NCBI RefSeq assembly: GCF_043951855.1 | Contig: NZ_JBINJW010000001.1 | Coordinates: 124,001-188,000, forward strand | Direction: 5' to 3' | DNA from: Proteiniclasticum sp043951855 | GTDB taxonomy: Bacteria > Bacillota > Clostridia > Clostridiales > Clostridiaceae | Length of the DNA: 64,000 bases | Shown here: piece by piece, positions 1 through 7,333 of the stretch | Numbering within the stretch: position 1 is the stretch's first letter | How the letters are laid out: every line of letters begins with the position of its first letter | The notes under the pieces: model-generated | The model's input: only the letters and a program-made list of their open reading frames with translations | What the model was told of the DNA's origin: nothing | The model's database searches: none | Position numbers and translations under genes: made by a program

Positions 1-123
1 GATCTTTGACTTCTTGAATATCCTGGGCTTTGAGGGTGTGATGTGTTTGTACCGATCTTCGAATTCTTTGATTACTTCATTGATCTCTTCTTTTGTTACC
101 TGAGCTGAGTTTGTATCAATCAT
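1..123 (-). CDS. Phage early protein, N-terminus only
   Basis: The last gene of the leftward operon inside the window. It begins with ATG at 121-123 behind a strong AGGAGG site that overlaps the stop codon of the polymerase gene. Forty-one codons are visible (starting MIDTNSAQVTKEEINEVI) before the window edge. The visible part is charged and probably helical. Its family cannot be told from so short a piece. In related phages a VapE/primase, nuclease or helicase gene often follows the polymerase, but nothing here proves that. Confidence 0.75.
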   Translation of the reverse strand, partial: MIDTNSAQVTKEEINEVIKEFEDRYKHITPSKPRIFKKSKI

Positions 124-133
124 TTCTATCCTC

Positions 134-2101
134 CTAATCTTTCTGATAGTAGTCGCACTCATAGGCATCAGCTCTCAGCGGAAGTCCTTCGGCCCAGCTG
201 ATTGGTTTACCCATGATAGCGCTGATCTTCTTGAGCGCATCCGTGTCTTCCTTCGAAGCTTCCACGATGATCTCATCATGTACGTGCATTACGATCTTGT
301 AGCCGGCCTCCTCGACACGTATCATGGATACGGCCAGGCAATCTCTTGCAGTGGCCTGGACGATGTTCTCGACCAGCTTCCCTCCGTAGGTTTCCTGAGT
401 TTCCCAGGCGTTTGTGGTCTGGTTCTGGCCCATATAGGTGATCTTGCTTCCATACTTGGATTCTTCAAGTTTTGGTTCTCTGTAGGCCAATCGTCTTCCG
501 GAAGGAAGTTCTATGAAGAGATACTCCGGTGTTCCTATAAACTTCAGACCCTTCTGTATCTGCACCACTGAGTTTTCACGTATTGATTCTTTGGCGCCAG
601 CTTCACAGTCTTTCCAGAATTTAGTGATAGCAGTGTTGGAGGATCTCCATTGATCCACCAGCTCCTGCAGCTCCTCATCGGATGCCTTGGCGGCCCATTT
701 CCTGTCCATGGATCTTAGGGCCCCTGGTCCGCCTTGATAACCAAGGGCCAGTTCCGATACTTTACCTTTCTGGCGAAGCTGTGACCCCTTTGTCACTTCT
801 TCCAGCGGGACCTTGAACATCTGAGAAGCTGAAGCTTCATAGATCTTGCCGTGGGTCCTGAAGACCTCCATTCTCCAATCCTCTCCGGATAGCCAGGCAA
901 TCACTCGGGCCTCTATAGCGGAGAAGTCGGCCACCACAAATCTATGGCCAGACTTTGCTATAAAGGCGGTTCTGATCAGCTGACTGAGTATGTTAGGCAC
1001 CTTGTCATAAGACATTTCAAGGAGCTCCGCGTCTCCTGTGGCCACTATTCTTCGTGCCGTGTCCAGATCTGATATGTGGTTCTGAGGAAGGTTCTGCACC
1101 TGGATGAGACGTCCTGCCCATCTGCCTGTCCTGGAAGCTCCGTAGAACTGGAGAAGCCCTCTGGCCCTCCCATCATCCAGTACAACATCCAGCATCTTCT
1201 GATACTTCGATGTGCTTGTCTTGGCTGTTTCCTGTCTCAGTGAGAGCGCTTCCACCACCTCGGGCATACTCTTTTCTCTGGCGGCCTTGATCAGCTCCGG
1301 TACGGTCTCCTTTGTGACTTTGGGTACATCAATACCTAGTTTGTCACTGAGCCAGATCTTGAGCTGTGCCACGCTCTTAGGGTTGTTTAATCCGGTGATT
1401 TTCTTGAACTGCTCCATGGTCTCTTCCTGGTACTCGGTGTCAATCTTTACCGCGGCTTTAGCAAAGTCTTTATCCAGCGCTACGCCTCTGTCATTGATCC
1501 GCTGGTCCAGCTCCCAGAGCTTCACCTCATCAGGTGTTGTCCTGTACTTACCTAGAGCCTTGTCAATATTTCTTTCAACCTCTACGTCCTGGATGCAGTA
1601 GTCTTTAAACTGCTGCCACTCATCCGGCTTATCATCCGGAAAGAAGGATGTCTGATATCCATTGCTCTTTGACGGCTTCCTGGGCATCGAGAAGAGTCTT
1701 ATAAGGTTCTTGCCTGTCATGAGCTTCTGCATGTCCTGTGGAAAGCCCAGCGCCTTAGAAACGGCATCCAGACTTCCAGGTAGTCCAAGGGTTAAAGCTT
1801 TGATCATGGTGCAATCCCAGTTCTTCGGGTCCAGTCGGGTCTTAAGGTGGTAACATAAGCAGACTCTCTCGAACTGGGCATTGTGTGCCACTTTCCTGAT
1901 GGATGTATTCCTGATCATGTCTTCCAGCTTGTCCGGTATGACATCGCCATTCTCCAGATCCAGTATCCTGGTAGGACCATCATCTATGGCATAGGCCAGG
2001 AGTAAGATTTTAAAAGAAGGATGAGAGGCGTACTTGTATACGCCCACATCCTTAAGTGATAGATCGCAGTATGTCTCGATATCGATATGAGCTGTGGTCA
2101 A
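134..2101 (-). CDS. Phage family A DNA polymerase (3'-5' exonuclease plus polymerase)
   Basis: A 655-residue replicative polymerase of the Pol I type without the 5'-nuclease domain, as usual for phage enzymes. The proofreading domain starts at once: DIET (D7, E9) is Exo I and YCIQD (D172) fits Exo III. The polymerase domain has motif A at ADFSAIEAR (about 391-399), motif B around RQKGKVSELALGYQGG (443-458) and motif C HVHDE (606-610). The start is TTG at 2101, supported by GGGGGTGG a few bases upstream, because no in-frame ATG precedes the DIET strand. It lies 12 bp after the DUF2815 gene, so the two are very likely co-transcribed. All catalytic motifs look intact. Confidence 0.95.
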   Translation of the reverse strand: MTTAHIDIETYCDLSLKDVGVYKYASHPSFKILLLAYAIDDGPTRILDLENGDVIPDKLEDMIRNTSIRKVAHNAQFERVCLCYHLKTRLDPKNWDCTMIKALTLGLPGSLDAVSKALGFPQDMQKLMTGKNLIRLFSMPRKPSKSNGYQTSFFPDDKPDEWQQFKDYCIQDVEVERNIDKALGKYRTTPDEVKLWELDQRINDRGVALDKDFAKAAVKIDTEYQEETMEQFKKITGLNNPKSVAQLKIWLSDKLGIDVPKVTKETVPELIKAAREKSMPEVVEALSLRQETAKTSTSKYQKMLDVVLDDGRARGLLQFYGASRTGRWAGRLIQVQNLPQNHISDLDTARRIVATGDAELLEMSYDKVPNILSQLIRTAFIAKSGHRFVVADFSAIEARVIAWLSGEDWRMEVFRTHGKIYEASASQMFKVPLEEVTKGSQLRQKGKVSELALGYQGGPGALRSMDRKWAAKASDEELQELVDQWRSSNTAITKFWKDCEAGAKESIRENSVVQIQKGLKFIGTPEYLFIELPSGRRLAYREPKLEESKYGSKITYMGQNQTTNAWETQETYGGKLVENIVQATARDCLAVSMIRVEEAGYKIVMHVHDEIIVEASKEDTDALKKISAIMGKPISWAEGLPLRADAYECDYYQKD

Positions 2102-2113
2102 TTAGACCACCCC

Positions 2114-2713
2114 CTAAAATTCGAAATCGTCTTCGTCATCTGCCAGGTCGAAGTCTTCTTCGGCGCTGGATCCACCACCTAATCTGTCTCCCTCATCTGT
2201 CTTGAGTACATTGCCGAGCCCCGCCGCAATGCCCTTGTTGCCTGATGTGTCAAACGCGTAGAAGTTGAGACTTACGAGTCCATACATACCAGAGTATATG
2301 TCTTCTTCGGAGTCAATCGGGTCGGCCTTGATCTTCCCTTCGGAAGTAAACTTCCTGAATTCCAGAATCTTTGGTTTCTTGGTGGAATTTGCATTTATAA
2401 AGTAGCTGTTTGCATAAGCGTCATCATCCGGTCTTTCCTCATCTCCATCTCTTACAGGGATCTTCAGGTTTGCCGGAATCTTACCGGACTTTCCTGCAAG
2501 TTTTGTCTTTGCTGCTTCCTTGGCTTCTTCAATGGCTTCCTTGATAAGCTTAAGTGTTTCCTTATCGTCTTTAGGGATGATGAGGGACACACTGTACTTC
2601 TTTGTCTGACCTTCTTCGATTGCATGAGGCTCAAGCAGATGCGCGTAGCTCAGTCTTACCTCTCCTGTTGTTACCTTTGTTCCGTTTCTCTTTGCCTTGA
2701 ATTCTTTGTTCAT
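2114..2713 (-). CDS. DUF2815 family protein, probable phage ssDNA-binding protein
   Basis: A 199-residue protein that I recognise as DUF2815, a family regularly found beside DUF2800 and phage PolA and thought to resemble T7 gp2.5-type single-stranded DNA-binding proteins. The body carries the family pattern (SYAHLLEP near the start, YSVSLIIPKDD near 45). The C-terminus is strongly acidic and ends in aromatic residues (DLADDEDDFEF), as in SSB and gp2.5 tails that recruit replication partners. It has an AGGAGG site upstream and ends 12 bp before the polymerase. The ssDNA-binding role is inferred from family and tail, not shown directly. Confidence 0.85.
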   Translation of the reverse strand: MNKEFKAKRNGTKVTTGEVRLSYAHLLEPHAIEEGQTKKYSVSLIIPKDDKETLKLIKEAIEEAKEAAKTKLAGKSGKIPANLKIPVRDGDEERPDDDAYANSYFINANSTKKPKILEFRKFTSEGKIKADPIDSEEDIYSGMYGLVSLNFYAFDTSGNKGIAAGLGNVLKTDEGDRLGGGSSAEEDFDLADDEDDFEF

Positions 2714-2731
2714 TTTGTTTCCTCCTAATAT

Positions 2732-3127
2732 TTAAAATTCGAAATCGTCGATAGTGATCTGTGCTTTTGGCAGCTCCTGGAGAACAAACTCTCCGTCTAC
2801 CTCTTTAATCTCCACAGCTGGAGAATAGGATGTTTTGTCTTTGGACACTTTCTTCAGGGTCCTGGATACCGTGGACTCTATGACAGGTCTGCGGTACTCA
2901 TAGGTCGTTTCTGTGGTTTCTCCTGTAACCGGATCATCAGTAGGCAGAATCGTATAATCATCTATAAGAGACAATGAGATCTTGAGACTGATGTCTCCTC
3001 CTGCAAATTCACCGTTATATACCTTATGCAGGATTTCTCTTATGTTGAGATCGAGCAGCCTCCTGGCTTCCTCAAATATCTCGGAATCGAAGTTGATTTC
3101 CGGGACTATTATCTTAGGCTTGTTCAT
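2732..3127 (-). CDS. Phage protein of unknown function with SSB-like C-terminal tail
   Basis: 131 residues, not assigned to a family. It sits between DUF2800 and DUF2815 with 2 bp and 18 bp spacings. Its ribosome binding site, GGAGGTG, lies in the last codons of the DUF2800 gene. The sequence is mixed alpha/beta with a threonine-rich middle. Its last six residues, IDDFEF, match the tip of the neighbouring DUF2815 protein (DEDDFEF), and the DNA encoding the two tips is identical over 17 bases. It may share a binding partner with the ssDNA-binding protein, or be an accessory replication or recombination factor. That is inference only. Confidence 0.8.
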   Translation of the reverse strand: MNKPKIIVPEINFDSEIFEEARRLLDLNIREILHKVYNGEFAGGDISLKISLSLIDDYTILPTDDPVTGETTETTYEYRRPVIESTVSRTLKKVSKDKTSYSPAVEIKEVDGEFVLQELPKAQITIDDFEF

Positions 3128-3129
3128 GT

Positions 3130-4305
3130 CTACACCTCCAAATCGAAGTCATCAGCAGCGGAATTAAGTTCAGGGCGCTTGTCAGTTTCAGATACAAGTG
3201 TTGGTTTGCCGGGCGGTTTCATGATGTAGGGGCCGAGGAGCTGTTCGAACATTTTCTTGCCTAGAAGCTTCTCGAGATCCGTGATGCCTTTCAGCTTGAT
3301 GTTATAGATCTGTTCCTCGGTGTACTCTTCCATCTTCAGAGTGGCCACAGCTTCTTCAATGTCTGATATGATCCGGTTGGATCTTCCTTCCACCAGCTTG
3401 AATCCTGGATAGCGTTCACCTTCAAGTGCCGCGTTGAGAGCGCTTTCTTCCACATCTTTGAGCCAGTTCTTGATTTCCATGGCCATAGCCAGGACTCCGG
3501 ATATCTCCTCCGGCTGCAGCAGATGAAGTTTCTTGAGCTTGTTTTCTTCGCTGCGCTTTGATTCGATGAAGGTGATGTTATAGTCCGCTCTGGCTTTGCA
3601 GGTAGCTCTCACTTTACAGAATCTGCAGTGATCCCCTGCCTGAAGTTCTCCTTCCCCCTTCCATGCTTTTTCTGCGGCGGGTTTACAGTCCTCTTCAGCC
3701 CATTTCAGAAGATCCTCAACGGTCATCTCGAAAGAGCTGATATTATCGATTCTGGGCTGTACGATGGTCATCTTTACCCTCTCTGGGGCGTAAAGCCAAT
3801 CGTATTCGTGGTATGCGCCCAGGGCATACAGCATCATTTGTGGGTTGTCTATGGCTGATACTTCGACACCTTTACCATATTTGAGGTCTACTATCTCTAT
3901 GACCCCGTCAGATATGATCACGGTGTCACCGGTCCCGAATCCCTCGGGTACCCAGGAGGAGAAGTCCAGCCTCTGTTCCAGGAACGCCAGGGCATCCTTT
4001 GACCTTGCTTTGGCTTCTGCCAGTCGCTCCATGACATATCCGGTATAGACACCTACGTGATCCGGCATGTCTGCGGAGTAGAGCTCATCCGCTTGGATTT
4101 TCTTAAGCTCCGCGTTGTACTTTCTTTTAGTGATGTTCTTCAGCTGATAGTTCAGCTCCAGCTCTCCGAGTTCGTGTGCCAGAGTGCCTTCCTGGGCAAA
4201 GATGGAAGAGCTGTCCTCCATGTCCTCTGTGAGTCTGGCTGAAGGTGGACAGTGCATCCACCTGTGTGCGGCTGATGCGCCTAGCAGCGCGTGTTTTCCT
4301 GGCAT
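3130..4305 (-). CDS. DUF2800 family, RecB/Cas4-like Fe-S PD-(D/E)XK nuclease
   Basis: A 391-residue protein of the DUF2800 family. The RecB-type nuclease motifs can be followed: GTLAHELGE (GxxxH, 40-48), GTGD (D127), VDLKYG (D140, K142) and QMMLY (QxxxY, 156-160). One cysteine near the start (C19) plus C227, C230 and C236 (C-x2-C-x5-C) form the pattern that binds a 4Fe-4S cluster in AddB and Cas4. It probably acts as an exonuclease in phage replication or recombination together with DUF2815. The start ATG at 4305 has GGGAGG upstream and lies inside the 3' end of the preceding gene. The tail, ADDFDLEV, resembles the tips of the next two proteins. Confidence 0.88.
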   Translation of the reverse strand: MPGKHALLGASAAHRWMHCPPSARLTEDMEDSSSIFAQEGTLAHELGELELNYQLKNITKRKYNAELKKIQADELYSADMPDHVGVYTGYVMERLAEAKARSKDALAFLEQRLDFSSWVPEGFGTGDTVIISDGVIEIVDLKYGKGVEVSAIDNPQMMLYALGAYHEYDWLYAPERVKMTIVQPRIDNISSFEMTVEDLLKWAEEDCKPAAEKAWKGEGELQAGDHCRFCKVRATCKARADYNITFIESKRSEENKLKKLHLLQPEEISGVLAMAMEIKNWLKDVEESALNAALEGERYPGFKLVEGRSNRIISDIEEAVATLKMEEYTEEQIYNIKLKGITDLEKLLGKKMFEQLLGPYIMKPPGKPTLVSETDKRPELNSAADDFDLEV

Positions 4306-4649
4306 GTTCCAGCCTCCCTTACCGTTATTGGACCTTTACCCAGCTGTTCCAGTTCCAGGATGAGATCCGCCATCCCTTCACCATAAGTGGAATCCGTCTT
4401 GTGTCTGTATGCGATCATCAGAGAGGCCATTACATGAAGCAGATACTCCGGATCTCCTTCCAGGAACACATCATCTCTTCCGGCATTAACATTGACCTTT
4501 ACTGAAAGAAGTGGTTTCAGTTCTCTAGCGGGGATACCCTCAATGACCAGTTGAAAGGTCTGTAGAATGAGATGATCACTGAAGCCTCTTGATCTCATAT
4601 CCTGGATGATAGGTAGAATTTCGGACTTGTAGTCTTTAACATCTCTCAT
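4281..4649 (-). CDS. Hypothetical phage protein
   Basis: 122 residues with no recognised family. ATG at 4649 follows GGAGGTTAAATAG directly, so the stop of the upstream gene lies inside its ribosome binding region. Its 3' end overlaps the DUF2800 start by 25 bp, which points to translational coupling. The predicted protein is soluble and mostly helical, with two cysteines in its last eight residues. By position it belongs to the replication module, but no function can be assigned. Confidence 0.75.
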   Translation of the reverse strand: MRDVKDYKSEILPIIQDMRSRGFSDHLILQTFQLVIEGIPARELKPLLSVKVNVNAGRDDVFLEGDPEYLLHVMASLMIAYRHKTDSTYGEGMADLILELEQLGKGPITVREAGTCQENTRC

Positions 4650-5027
4650 CTATTTAACCTCCTGCAGCGCCTTATAGAGTTCATTCAGCTGTTCCTGGTT
4701 GAGATCAGTTATTTTCCTTTCACCCATCTGAGTCATGACTTCCTTTGCCTTTTCCTTGTGTGCCTTGGATGACATCACCAGTGCTCTGGTGGTCTCCACA
4801 TCGATATCCTCTGTGGTTTCCTTGACTTCTTCCTTCGCCTCTTCGACCTCTTTAGGCTTGTCTTCTTTGACAGTCATCTCAATGGCCTTCTCCAGTTTCC
4901 CTACAGTAATGGACCCGGTCGGTGCAGGCTTACCTGCGAGTAATGCGTTGTGGGTCTGCATCTGTTCTGCTATGGCAAGTAACGCCTCCATGATTCCAGG
5001 TGCTTCGATTTTTACAGTAATTTCCAT
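4650..5027 (-). CDS. Hypothetical phage protein, acidic and lysine-rich
   Basis: 125 residues from ATG at 5027, chosen because AGGAGG sits 8 bp upstream. An in-frame ATG at 5156 would add 43 unlike residues and has no such site. The N-terminal 45 residues (MEITVKIEAPGIMEALLAIAEQ) look folded and amphipathic. The middle is a highly charged E/K/V stretch (about 60-90) likely to be disordered, and the C-terminal 40 residues are helical. A comparable layout occurs in phage proteins of unknown role encoded beside DUF2800, but I cannot name the family. Confidence 0.75.
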   Translation of the reverse strand: MEITVKIEAPGIMEALLAIAEQMQTHNALLAGKPAPTGSITVGKLEKAIEMTVKEDKPKEVEEAKEEVKETTEDIDVETTRALVMSSKAHKEKAKEVMTQMGERKITDLNQEQLNELYKALQEVK

Positions 5028-5115
5028 TTGTTTTTCCTCCTTAAATTTTCGTGCTATAATTGTGCTAGAAACATTTCCATTGGGGGCCTGGCAGGGCTCC
5101 TTTTTCTTTGGTCTT

Positions 5116-5286
5116 TTACCATGGTAGAATCCCTTGAAGCACATATCCGGCTCCAAACATCATCCAGGTAAGAATAATCAGGAAAGGTGCTGCTACAGTG
5201 TATTTCAGTGCTAAGATCAGCAGCTCGCGGTCGGTCAGCTCTTCAGCGAATAACACTTCACGTTTGATGAATCTCCATGTCTTCAT
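5116..5286 (-). CDS. Small phage membrane protein (56 aa)
   Basis: A short ORF starting MKTWRFIKREVLFAEEL. It has a charged N-terminal 25 residues and one hydrophobic segment at about 29-55 (YTVAAPFLIILTWMMFGAGY), ending GILPW. ATG at 5286 overlaps the stop of the preceding gene (ATGA) and has GAGGAGG 8 bp upstream, so it is the next gene of the operon. The predicted topology is a single-pass or hairpin inner-membrane protein. Function unknown. Confidence 0.7.
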   Translation of the reverse strand: MKTWRFIKREVLFAEELTDRELLILALKYTVAAPFLIILTWMMFGAGYVLQGILPW

Positions 5287-5504
5287 TCGATTTCCTCCTC
5301 GATTGATGTATCTTCCATCAGCTCTTCCAGAACCTCAATTCTTACCCTTAAGCGTTCCGCCTCGTTTGTACCAAACTTAAGTAGCTGCTGCCGCACGGAT
5401 ATCTCTTGTTTCGCTTTTTCCAGTTTGGCCATTGCATGGTTATACCGCGCAGTCTCTCTTTTATGGAGCGCTAAGAGAGTGCTTTTTGTGGTTTCTTCAT
5501 TCAT
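5283..5504 (-). CDS. Small coiled-coil phage protein
   Basis: 73 residues, almost entirely charged helix (heptad-like stretches over about 15-70) ending EDTSIEEEIE. It starts at ATG 5504, overlapping the previous stop by 4 bp (ATGA), and itself overlaps the next gene by 4 bp. This is a typical tight phage early operon. No family recognised. Confidence 0.7.
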   Translation of the reverse strand: MNEETTKSTLLALHKRETARYNHAMAKLEKAKQEISVRQQLLKFGTNEAERLRVRIEVLEELMEDTSIEEEIE

Positions 5505-5797
5505 CGCTCTTCCTCCTCATACTTTTCAAAAAACTCATGGAGTAGTATCAGCGCTTCTGAGAGTTTCTTGAGTTCTTCTCTTGAATATTGGCGCTTATGT
5601 GTTTCGCCAGCCGCAAAATCTGCAACATGCTTGAAAGCTTCCTTAGGGCTCTGCCTTTTTGCCTTTATTACTCTAAGGACATTTAATTCTTTTAACCTTG
5701 CGAGATACCTCCGCACTTCCTCTTGTTCTTCTACGCTTATTGGTTTCATCTCAGCAATTTCTATGGTGTAACTTCCCGATAAACCTTTTAGATCCAT
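5501..5797 (-). CDS. Hypothetical phage protein
   Basis: 98 residues, predicted helical, with a basic middle (IKAKRQSPKEAFKH) and an acidic end (FEKYEEEER). GAGGAGG lies upstream of ATG 5797, and the stop overlaps the next start (ATGA). No domain recognised. It may be a small regulator or nucleic-acid-associated protein by charge pattern, but this is speculative. Confidence 0.7.
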   Translation of the reverse strand: MDLKGLSGSYTIEIAEMKPISVEEQEEVRRYLARLKELNVLRVIKAKRQSPKEAFKHVADFAAGETHKRQYSREELKKLSEALILLHEFFEKYEEEER

Positions 5798-5800
5798 GGT

Positions 5801-6001
5801 TTAATCCTCCTCTTCTTCCCAGCTATCAATCATACGGTTCTTCTCTTCTTCACTCTTGAAGTTAAGGCAGGTTATCTCGTCCCTGTCGATGTACTTGCAG
5901 ACAATCCATGTTCTGCCCTCGTAGATAATCATCTTGTCATTGTAGTCATCTCTTCCGAAGTATCCGTTGCAAAAGCCTGTGAGCTTTCTTCCTACATTCA
6001 T
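5801..6001 (-). CDS. Hypothetical small phage protein
   Basis: 66 residues (MNVGRKLTGFCNGYFGRDDY near the start), with three cysteines and a beta-rich central part followed by an acidic helix. Its ATG overlaps the stop of the preceding 49-residue ORF, and AGGAG lies 5 bp upstream. Function unknown. Confidence 0.7.
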   Translation of the reverse strand: MNVGRKLTGFCNGYFGRDDYNDKMIIYEGRTWIVCKYIDRDEITCLNFKSEEEKNRMIDSWEEEED

Positions 6002-6147
6002 CTCCTGTCTTCCTCCTCCGGTTTTACTTCTTCTTTAACCCACTCTGTAATCCTCTTGTACCCCAGACCCGTACTCTTCTTGTTGTGATACAGATACATG
6101 GCCAGCTCCTCGTCTGATAATCTTCTGATATACTCCGCTCTATTCAT
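5998..6147 (-). CDS. Small phage protein (49 aa)
   Basis: A short ORF in the operon, starting MNRAEYIRRLSDEELAMYLY and ending EEEDRR. The LSDEELAxYLY pattern is common in tiny phage proteins that usually carry a zinc-binding CxxC part. Here the cysteines are absent. It overlaps the upstream gene by 8 bp and the downstream start by 4 bp (ATGA), and its last codons supply the next ribosome binding site. Function unknown. Confidence 0.65.
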   Translation of the reverse strand: MNRAEYIRRLSDEELAMYLYHNKKSTGLGYKRITEWVKEEVKPEEEDRR

Positions 6148-6370
6148 CTTCGTCCTCCCATTCCTTTGGCATTACATACATGCCGTCTCTGAATCTTATG
6201 AAGTCCTTGAGATCTTCCACGACTGAATCCGCCTGCTCTTTAGGGTATACACCCAGCGTTACGGTCTCTCTATCGAGCTTGGCCAGAATCTTGACGTCGT
6301 CATCTACTTCCAGTAACTTGATACGTTTTACCTCCAGAATCTCCCGAAGGTTTTGCGTTTGAATCCACAT
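6140..6370 (-). CDS. Hypothetical phage protein
   Basis: 76 residues, alternating short strands and helices, ending in the acidic stretch WEDEDE. ATG 6370 has AAAGGAGG upstream. That site lies within the last codons of the 32-residue ORF before it. No family recognised. Confidence 0.7.
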   Translation of the reverse strand: MWIQTQNLREILEVKRIKLLEVDDDVKILAKLDRETVTLGVYPKEQADSVVEDLKDFIRFRDGMYVMPKEWEDEDE

Positions 6371-6372
6371 TA

Positions 6373-6471
6373 TTAAAATCCTCCTTTGGTTAAGATTTTT
6401 ATGATCACAGCCACGCAGGCCACGAAGACGATGAGTTTTGAGAGCCAGATCAGGTATTTCATAAAGCTCAT
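6373..6471 (-). CDS. Very small phage membrane protein (32 aa)
   Basis: A 32-codon ORF, MSFMKYLIWLSKLIVFVACV and onward, consisting of one hydrophobic helix (about 5-26) with a basic end. Its ATG overlaps the stop of the HTH gene (ATGA), so it is positioned like a true operon member. The codons for its last residues, KGGF, form the AAAGGAGG site of the next gene. It is either a real single-pass membrane peptide or a coupling ORF. Function unknown. Confidence 0.55.
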   Translation of the reverse strand: MSFMKYLIWLSKLIVFVACVAVIIKILTKGGF

Positions 6472-6722
6472 CCGAGAATGCCTCTTATTTCCTGAAATTT
6501 GTTTCGAAGCCTTATATTTTCAAGCTTCAGTTCCTGTATTTCTCTTTCCTTTCTACTTAGGAGAGTATCTGTTCCGTCATACTCTATTTTTTCGATACTG
6601 GAGAGTGAAAATTTATCCAGTTTGTTTTTCCGGATCAACCCTTCTCTCTCGTAGCGGTCTATTGTAGTAACATTTACTCCCCATCGCTCAGCAAGTTCTT
6701 TTCTTGTGAGGAGAGTTTTCAT
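6468..6722 (-). CDS. Helix-turn-helix excisionase/MerR-like protein with coiled coil
   Basis: 84 residues. ATG at 6722 is chosen because AAAGGAG lies 7-9 bp upstream. A longer frame reaching 6794 would run into the promoter region. Residues 1-45 form a winged-helix segment of the excisionase/MerR type (LTRKELAERWGVNVTTIDRY) followed by a recognition-wing LIRKNKLDKFS. The remainder (50-84) is a charged coiled coil, suggesting a dimer. As an early phage gene it may be an excisionase, a replication initiator accessory or a regulator. The sequence does not decide among these. Confidence 0.75.
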   Translation of the reverse strand: MKTLLTRKELAERWGVNVTTIDRYEREGLIRKNKLDKFSLSSIEKIEYDGTDTLLSRKEREIQELKLENIRLRNKFQEIRGILG

Positions 6723-6764
6723 TTTATATTTCTCCTTTCTTTTATCTCTCCTTTCGATATACTG

Positions 6765-6794
6765 GATATAGAAAGGAGGTGATTTAAATGTCAT
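6765..6794 (-). promoter_or_regulatory. Candidate leftward promoter inside the divergent gap
   Basis: Read on the minus strand, ATGACA (6789-6794) is 18 bp from TATATC (6765-6770), giving a plausible sigma-A promoter for the HTH gene. Its -35 hexamer would lie in the first codons of the opposing gene. The -10 element is only 4 of 6, so this is tentative. Confidence 0.35.
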
Positions 6795-7102
6795 TTAAAA
6801 TTGAGTTTGGGTCGGGTTTGGATAAATTAGAGGATGCTATTAAATCTGTCAACGGTACTGTATCTTTCGCTGAACTATTTACTCAAGATTTCATGAGTAG
6901 GTATACCAGTTTCAATTCACTTGAAGAACTTCTTGAATATGGTGGATACCATATAGAATCAGAAGAAGATTTTGAAGCTATTCCCGAAGATGAGTTTGAT
7001 AAACTAATCTCTGAAAAAACGAAGTTTCAGGATTGGTCTACTATGCTGAATGCAGCGGTTAAGAACTACTCAGAAGAGAAAATCAAACGCGCTCTTCGTT
7101 AG
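6788..7102 (+). CDS. Hypothetical phage protein, transcribed against the early operon
   Basis: 104 residues (MSFKIEFGSGLDKLEDAIKS at the start). It has the look of a small family common in Firmicute mobile elements, with an LFTQDFMSRYTSF block near 31-43 and a SEEDFEAIPEDEFDKLI block near 58-74. I know no function for it. The ribosome binding site AAAGGAGGTGA is almost perfect. It lies between two leftward genes and points the other way, overlapping the 3' end of the 64-residue gene by 20 bp. Confidence 0.8.
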   Translation: MSFKIEFGSGLDKLEDAIKSVNGTVSFAELFTQDFMSRYTSFNSLEELLEYGGYHIESEEDFEAIPEDEFDKLISEKTKFQDWSTMLNAAVKNYSEEKIKRALR

Positions 7103-7277
7103 CCAAGAATTCACGAATTGAGCTAACAATTTCTTCAGTATCAAGTTTGATCTCAGTGCTCAGACGACCTACTTTCGATGGTTGAGGTATTTGAGCCCGC
7201 TCCAGGCTACTCGCAATAGACTGGAGTTCTTTTTTGATTTCACGAAGCTCAGATAGTATCTGTATTAGGGTTTTCAT
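7083..7277 (-). CDS. Hypothetical phage protein
   Basis: 64 residues from ATG 7277, chosen for the GAGGTG site 6 bp upstream. The frame is open back to 7334 but without a comparable site. The protein has an N-terminal helix (ILSELREIKKELQSIASSLE) likely to form a coiled coil and a C-terminal helix. It follows the Cro-like gene in the leftward transcript. Function unknown. Confidence 0.65.
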   Translation of the reverse strand: MKTLIQILSELREIKKELQSIASSLERAQIPQPSKVGRLSTEIKLDTEEIVSSIREFLANEERV

Positions 7278-7333
7278 ATGTTTCACCTCTTTTCTTGGGC
7301 TATAATATTGATTATAATACTCGATTCGAGTCA

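Noticed and set aside
5041..5115. Internal promoter at a TATAAT in the prophage operon
   Set aside because: The TATAAT is on the plus strand where no gene follows; GTGCT direct repeats flank it, but nothing supports a function.
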